Assembly: GCA_002688155.1 (NCBI GenBank)
Contig: NZCH01000109.1
Span: forward strand, 1 to 15,462
Origin: Phycisphaerae bacterium
GTDB taxonomy: Bacteria > Planctomycetota > Phycisphaerae > Phycisphaerales > Phycisphaeraceae
Reading direction: 5' to 3'
DNA: 15,462 nt
The notes beneath the pieces are model-generated. The model was not told the DNA's origin and did no database searches. It saw nothing but the letters and a program-made list of their open reading frames with translations. Positions 12,974 through 15,462 of this stretch are shown one piece after another (the first letter of the stretch is position 1; the number at the start of each line of letters is the position of its first letter). A program made the translations under genes and the position numbers.

Positions 12974-13879
12974 TCAGTCGGCGGATTGCGGCATTGGTGG
13001 ATCGACAGGCAGGGAAATGCAGATGTCGGTGCCCCGGCCGGCGTCGGAGTGAACGCCAATCGTGCCGCCGTGCTCTTCAACAATGCGCTTGGCGGTGGAC
13101 AGCCCCAGACCCGTGCCGCCCTGCTTGGTCGAAAAGTAGGGAGTAAAGATCTGATCGACCAGTTTCGGCTCGATGCCGGGCCCCGTGTCAATCACATGCA
13201 GACGGATTTCGTCGCGGCCGAGGCTCTTGCCACGCTCAGCCTTGACGATCAGTTCATCGTTGCCACCACTGGGCTGTCCGGCGGTGCGCGCGGCGACCAT
13301 CGCCTGGCACGCGTTAATCATCAGATTCAGGATTGCCTGTTTCAGCAGCGCCGGGTCGGCGCAGATCGTCGCCGGGCTGGCTGACAACTGCGATCGCAGA
13401 TGAACGTGCGCTTCCTCGGCCTGAGGCGCGAAAAAGTCGATCAGTTCCGATGCCAGTGCGTTTACGTCGGTATCCACGCGTTGCAATCTGACGCGCCCGG
13501 CGAAACGCAGGAAGTCGTCAAGAATCTGGCGCACGCGGCTGGTCTCGTTCAGCAGCGTGTCAAAACGCCGGTCGACCTTCTGGATGTGGTCCTCCCGGGC
13601 CGGGTCCCCGTCACTGGACAGTTGCTGCAGGTCTTCACGGATGAGTTGGACGTTCAGGCCGATGGTGGACAACGGATTCTTAATCTCGTGCGCCAGGCCT
13701 GACGTCATCATGCCAAGGTCGGCCAGATGCTCCGCGGCGCGGGCGCGCTGCTCGAGCCCACGGGCGCGCTGTGCCCATCGCCTTGCGAACAGACCCGCCA
13801 ACGGAATCGTCAGCAGAACGCCCGCACTTATGCCAATAAGGAACCATTGCATGCAACATGACAAGCATACCGGCAGCAT
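12974..13879 (-). CDS. Membrane sensor histidine kinase (HisKA/HATPase)
   Basis: The 301-residue product has one N-terminal membrane helix (about residues 11-31), a short charged coiled-coil-like linker, and a complete transmitter: H-box SGLAHEIKNPLST with phospho-acceptor His64, N-box LNLMINACQAM (184-194), G1 DTGPGI (231-236), F-box FTPYFSTK (245-252) and G2 GGTGLGLS (254-261). The HEIKNPL form resembles the NtrB/ZraS/AtoS group, which phosphorylates response regulators. There is no recognisable periplasmic or PAS sensing domain, so input may come through the membrane helix or a partner. No response regulator is encoded in the window. GGGA lies about 5 bp before ATG 13879; Met10 is an alternative start with no such site. 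It follows the cold-shock gene by 64 bp and precedes the GMC gene by 68 bp. Confidence 0.92.
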   Translation of the reverse strand: MLPVCLSCCMQWFLIGISAGVLLTIPLAGLFARRWAQRARGLEQRARAAEHLADLGMMTSGLAHEIKNPLSTIGLNVQLIREDLQQLSSDGDPAREDHIQKVDRRFDTLLNETSRVRQILDDFLRFAGRVRLQRVDTDVNALASELIDFFAPQAEEAHVHLRSQLSASPATICADPALLKQAILNLMINACQAMVAARTAGQPSGGNDELIVKAERGKSLGRDEIRLHVIDTGPGIEPKLVDQIFTPYFSTKQGGTGLGLSTAKRIVEEHGGTIGVHSDAGRGTDICISLPVDPPMPQSAD

Positions 13880-13943
13880 GTCCCGTTGTCATGCGCACAT
13901 ACCCCATGAATCTGTACCGAATGGCAGAACCCGAACCAGTCGC

Positions 13944-14174
13944 CTAACTGGACGGCTGGTCCTCCGTGGGATTCAAACGATTCACTTCGCGGGCCTGCCA
14001 TCCTTTGTCGCCTTCGACAAGGTCGTAATCGACCTCCTCCCCGTCTCGCAGCAACCGAAAGCCATCACCTTCGATCTGGCTGTAGTGGACAAACACATCT
14101 TGCTCGTCCGGCCCGACAATGAATCCAAACCCCTTTTTCGGATCAAACCATTTGACCTGGCCCCGTATTGACAC
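13944..14174 (-). CDS. Cold-shock domain protein (CspA family)
   Basis: The 76-residue product is a single cold-shock domain that binds single-stranded RNA/DNA. RNP1 is KGFGFIV (14-20) and RNP2 is VFVHYSQI (27-34); GQVKWFDPKKGFGFI is the usual N-terminal strand pair. The start is GTG at 14174: AAGGAG lies 7 bp upstream, and the ATG a few bases before it is in another frame. Length is only slightly above the usual 65-70 residues because of a short acidic/Ser tail. It lies downstream of pnp on the same strand, but 407 bp apart, so it probably has its own promoter. Role as RNA chaperone is inferred from the family; cold induction cannot be read from the sequence. Confidence 0.95.
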   Translation of the reverse strand: MSIRGQVKWFDPKKGFGFIVGPDEQDVFVHYSQIEGDGFRLLRDGEEVDYDLVEGDKGWQAREVNRLNPTEDQPSS

Positions 14175-14581
14175 GGCATCACTCCTTCAAAAAGACGTGG
14201 ACCCCACACATGGGACTGTCAAACCGCACGGCCTGTAATAACCCCTGCCCATGCAAATGCGCGTGCCCACAACGTACTTTCGCCTTCAGACGAGCATCAA
14301 TAATCACCTGAATATTGCCGCAAGCCCGGAAACTCACGCGTATGCTACATAATGAAATGAATCACGTACTCCCGACGAGCCCGCGTGCGGGCATCGAGGT
14401 AGACACACACCCGCCGCCCCTTCACCTATCTCTGAACGAGTTTGACAGGCGTCAGCATAACCACTTGCTCGCGAAGCTGCAATAGCGCAGCGCCAAATGC
14501 GGAGCGTGAAAAGCGCCTGAGCATACATGTCCGCCGCAACGCCTTTTCAGTTAAGCATTTGCAACGAGCCACACCCGCCGG
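14175..14581. other. 407-bp gene-free region between pnp and the cold-shock gene
   Basis: No convincing protein or known RNA gene was found on either strand. The region holds the csp leader, with AAGGAG at 14182-14187 and a TTGACA-like box (minus, 14222-14217) lacking a good -10. It also has a perfect palindrome GCCCGC-GT-GCGGGC at 14379-14392, and a hairpin GCTGC-AATAGC-GCAGC at 14476-14491 that lies inside a looser AGGCG (14447-14451) to CGCCT (14514-14518) pairing. It could carry pnp 3' and csp 5' untranslated sequence or an unrecognised small RNA. Confidence 0.4.
14182..14187 (-). promoter_or_regulatory. Strong ribosome-binding site deciding the csp GTG start
   Basis: AAGGAG on the minus strand sits 7 bp before GTG 14174. 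It is the strongest Shine-Dalgarno match seen at any gene in this window, and fixes the unusual start codon. Confidence 0.8.
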
Positions 14582-15462
14582 TCATGACGCGACGGGCTCC
14601 TCCTCCTTCAGCGCGGCGCGGCGCGAAAGCTTCACACGGCCGCTCTCGTCGATCGACAGCACTTTGACCCGAACCTGCGCGCCGAGGTTGACGATGTCGC
14701 TGACCTTGTCGACGAAGCCGTCCTCGAGTTCGGAGATGTGACACAGCCCGTCCTGGCCGGGCGTCAACTCAACGAATGCGCCGAAGTCCTTGATCGACGT
14801 AACGGTTCCTTCGTAAATCTGGCCGACCTTAAGTTCAGCACACATCGCCTCGATTTCCGCGAGTGCTTTCTCGGCCATACCGCCGCCGACGGCTGACACG
14901 AGCACGGTCCCGTCGTCGTCCACCTCGATCGTCGCGCCCGTGCGCGCCTGCATAGCCCGGATTGTCTTGCCGCCCGGGCCGATGAGCATGCCGATCTTCT
15001 CAGGATGGATGTGTGTGGTCAGCAGCCGCGGTGCGTACGGGCTCAATTCGGGCGTCGGCTCGGAAATCGCCTGATCCATAATATCGAGAATGTGCATCCG
15101 CCCCGCTTTGGCCTGTATGAACGTCTTTTCAATGAGCTCGATGTTCAGCCCGCGAATCTTCAAGTCCAACTGGATCGCCGTGATACCCTTGCGCGTACCC
15201 GTGACCTTGAAATCCATGTCACCAAAGTGGTCTTCCTCGCCCTGGATGTCGGTTATCAGCAGTTCCTGATCCCCCTCCTTGATCATCCCGATGCTGATGC
15301 CGGCGACGGGGCCGCTGATGGGCACGCCCGCATGCAGCAGTGCCAGCGACCCGCCACACGCCGACGCCATCGACGACGAGCCGTTGGACTCGAGAATTTC
15401 ACTGACCAGCCGGACGGTGTACGGAAAATCCTCTACGGCGGGCAGAACGGCCGCAAGCGCCC
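14582..15462 (-). CDS. pnp: Polyribonucleotide nucleotidyltransferase (PNPase), C-terminal part
   Basis: PNPase degrades RNA 3' to 5' with phosphate and is a degradosome component in many bacteria. The gene is cut by the window edge; 293 residues are visible. The frame runs through the edge, with FPYTVRLVSEILESNGSSSM upstream of a Met at 15370 that is internal, not the start. Then come ACGGSLALLHAGVPI, the second RNase PH domain with the metal-site region GEEDHFGDMDFK, a KH domain (about 15019-14831, with IGMLIGPGGKTIRAM), and an S1 domain (about 14830-14615, with GTVTSIKDFGAFVELTPG and GLCHISEL). It ends shortly after S1 with an acidic EEEP tail. No intrinsic terminator follows. A cold-shock gene lies downstream on the same strand. 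Confidence 0.97.
   Translation of the reverse strand, partial: ALAAVLPAVEDFPYTVRLVSEILESNGSSSMASACGGSLALLHAGVPISGPVAGISIGMIKEGDQELLITDIQGEEDHFGDMDFKVTGTRKGITAIQLDLKIRGLNIELIEKTFIQAKAGRMHILDIMDQAISEPTPELSPYAPRLLTTHIHPEKIGMLIGPGGKTIRAMQARTGATIEVDDDGTVLVSAVGGGMAEKALAEIEAMCAELKVGQIYEGTVTSIKDFGAFVELTPGQDGLCHISELEDGFVDKVSDIVNLGAQVRVKVLSIDESGRVKLSRRAALKEEEPVAS

Noticed and set aside
14334..14528. Small minus-strand frame of 64 codons in the pnp-csp gap
   Set aside because: No ribosome-binding site, no motif, and it spans the palindromic structures, so it is probably chance.

Overview
The window reads as chromosomal DNA of a GC-rich, Gram-negative bacterium, most likely a planctomycete of the Phycisphaerae type. 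The Gram-negative part rests on lpxI (lipid A synthesis). The planctomycete part is an inference from gene content, degenerate 7-bp-phased repeats between genes, AAGCCG/CGGCTT short palindromes, and metal-transport permeases that carry DtxR-like tails. No insertion sequence, phage gene, CRISPR array, tRNA or rRNA was seen.

Layout. Bases 1-2217 (+) hold lpxI (lipid A) and asd (aspartate-semialdehyde dehydrogenase). Bases 2327-7305 (-) hold a four-gene high-affinity Mn/Zn/Fe ABC importer in the order troA (lipoprotein binding protein), troB (ATPase), troC and troD (two permeases). Bases 7438-8124 (+) hold a divergent DtxR/MntR-family regulator, followed on the same strand by pyrR, pyrB and gmk (nucleotide metabolism) up to 10373. 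Bases 10411-14174 (-) hold, in transcription order, a cold-shock protein, a membrane sensor histidine kinase, a GMC-type flavin oxidoreductase with a ferredoxin-like cysteine motif, and an extended-SDR oxidoreductase overlapping it by 4 bp. The window ends inside pnp (PNPase), also on the minus strand.

The most notable part is the metal locus. The regulator and importer are read from face-to-face promoters whose -10 boxes overlap, with a perfect 20-bp inverted repeat placed where one bound dimer could block both. Both permeases end in cytoplasmic domains that look like near-complete DtxR repressors (winged helix plus dimerisation/metal-site motif), so three DtxR-like domains occur in one locus. 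One permease tail keeps nearly all metal ligands. The simplest reading is metal feedback at two levels, transcription (regulator) and transport activity (permease tails); the second level is a hypothesis.

Other points worth attention are the CxxCxxCxxxCP motif in the GMC oxidoreductase, a divergent GMP-binding loop in Gmk, and tracts of degenerate heptamers between genes, one of which fills the ribosome-binding region of troD. No intrinsic terminator with a T-tract was found at any gene end.
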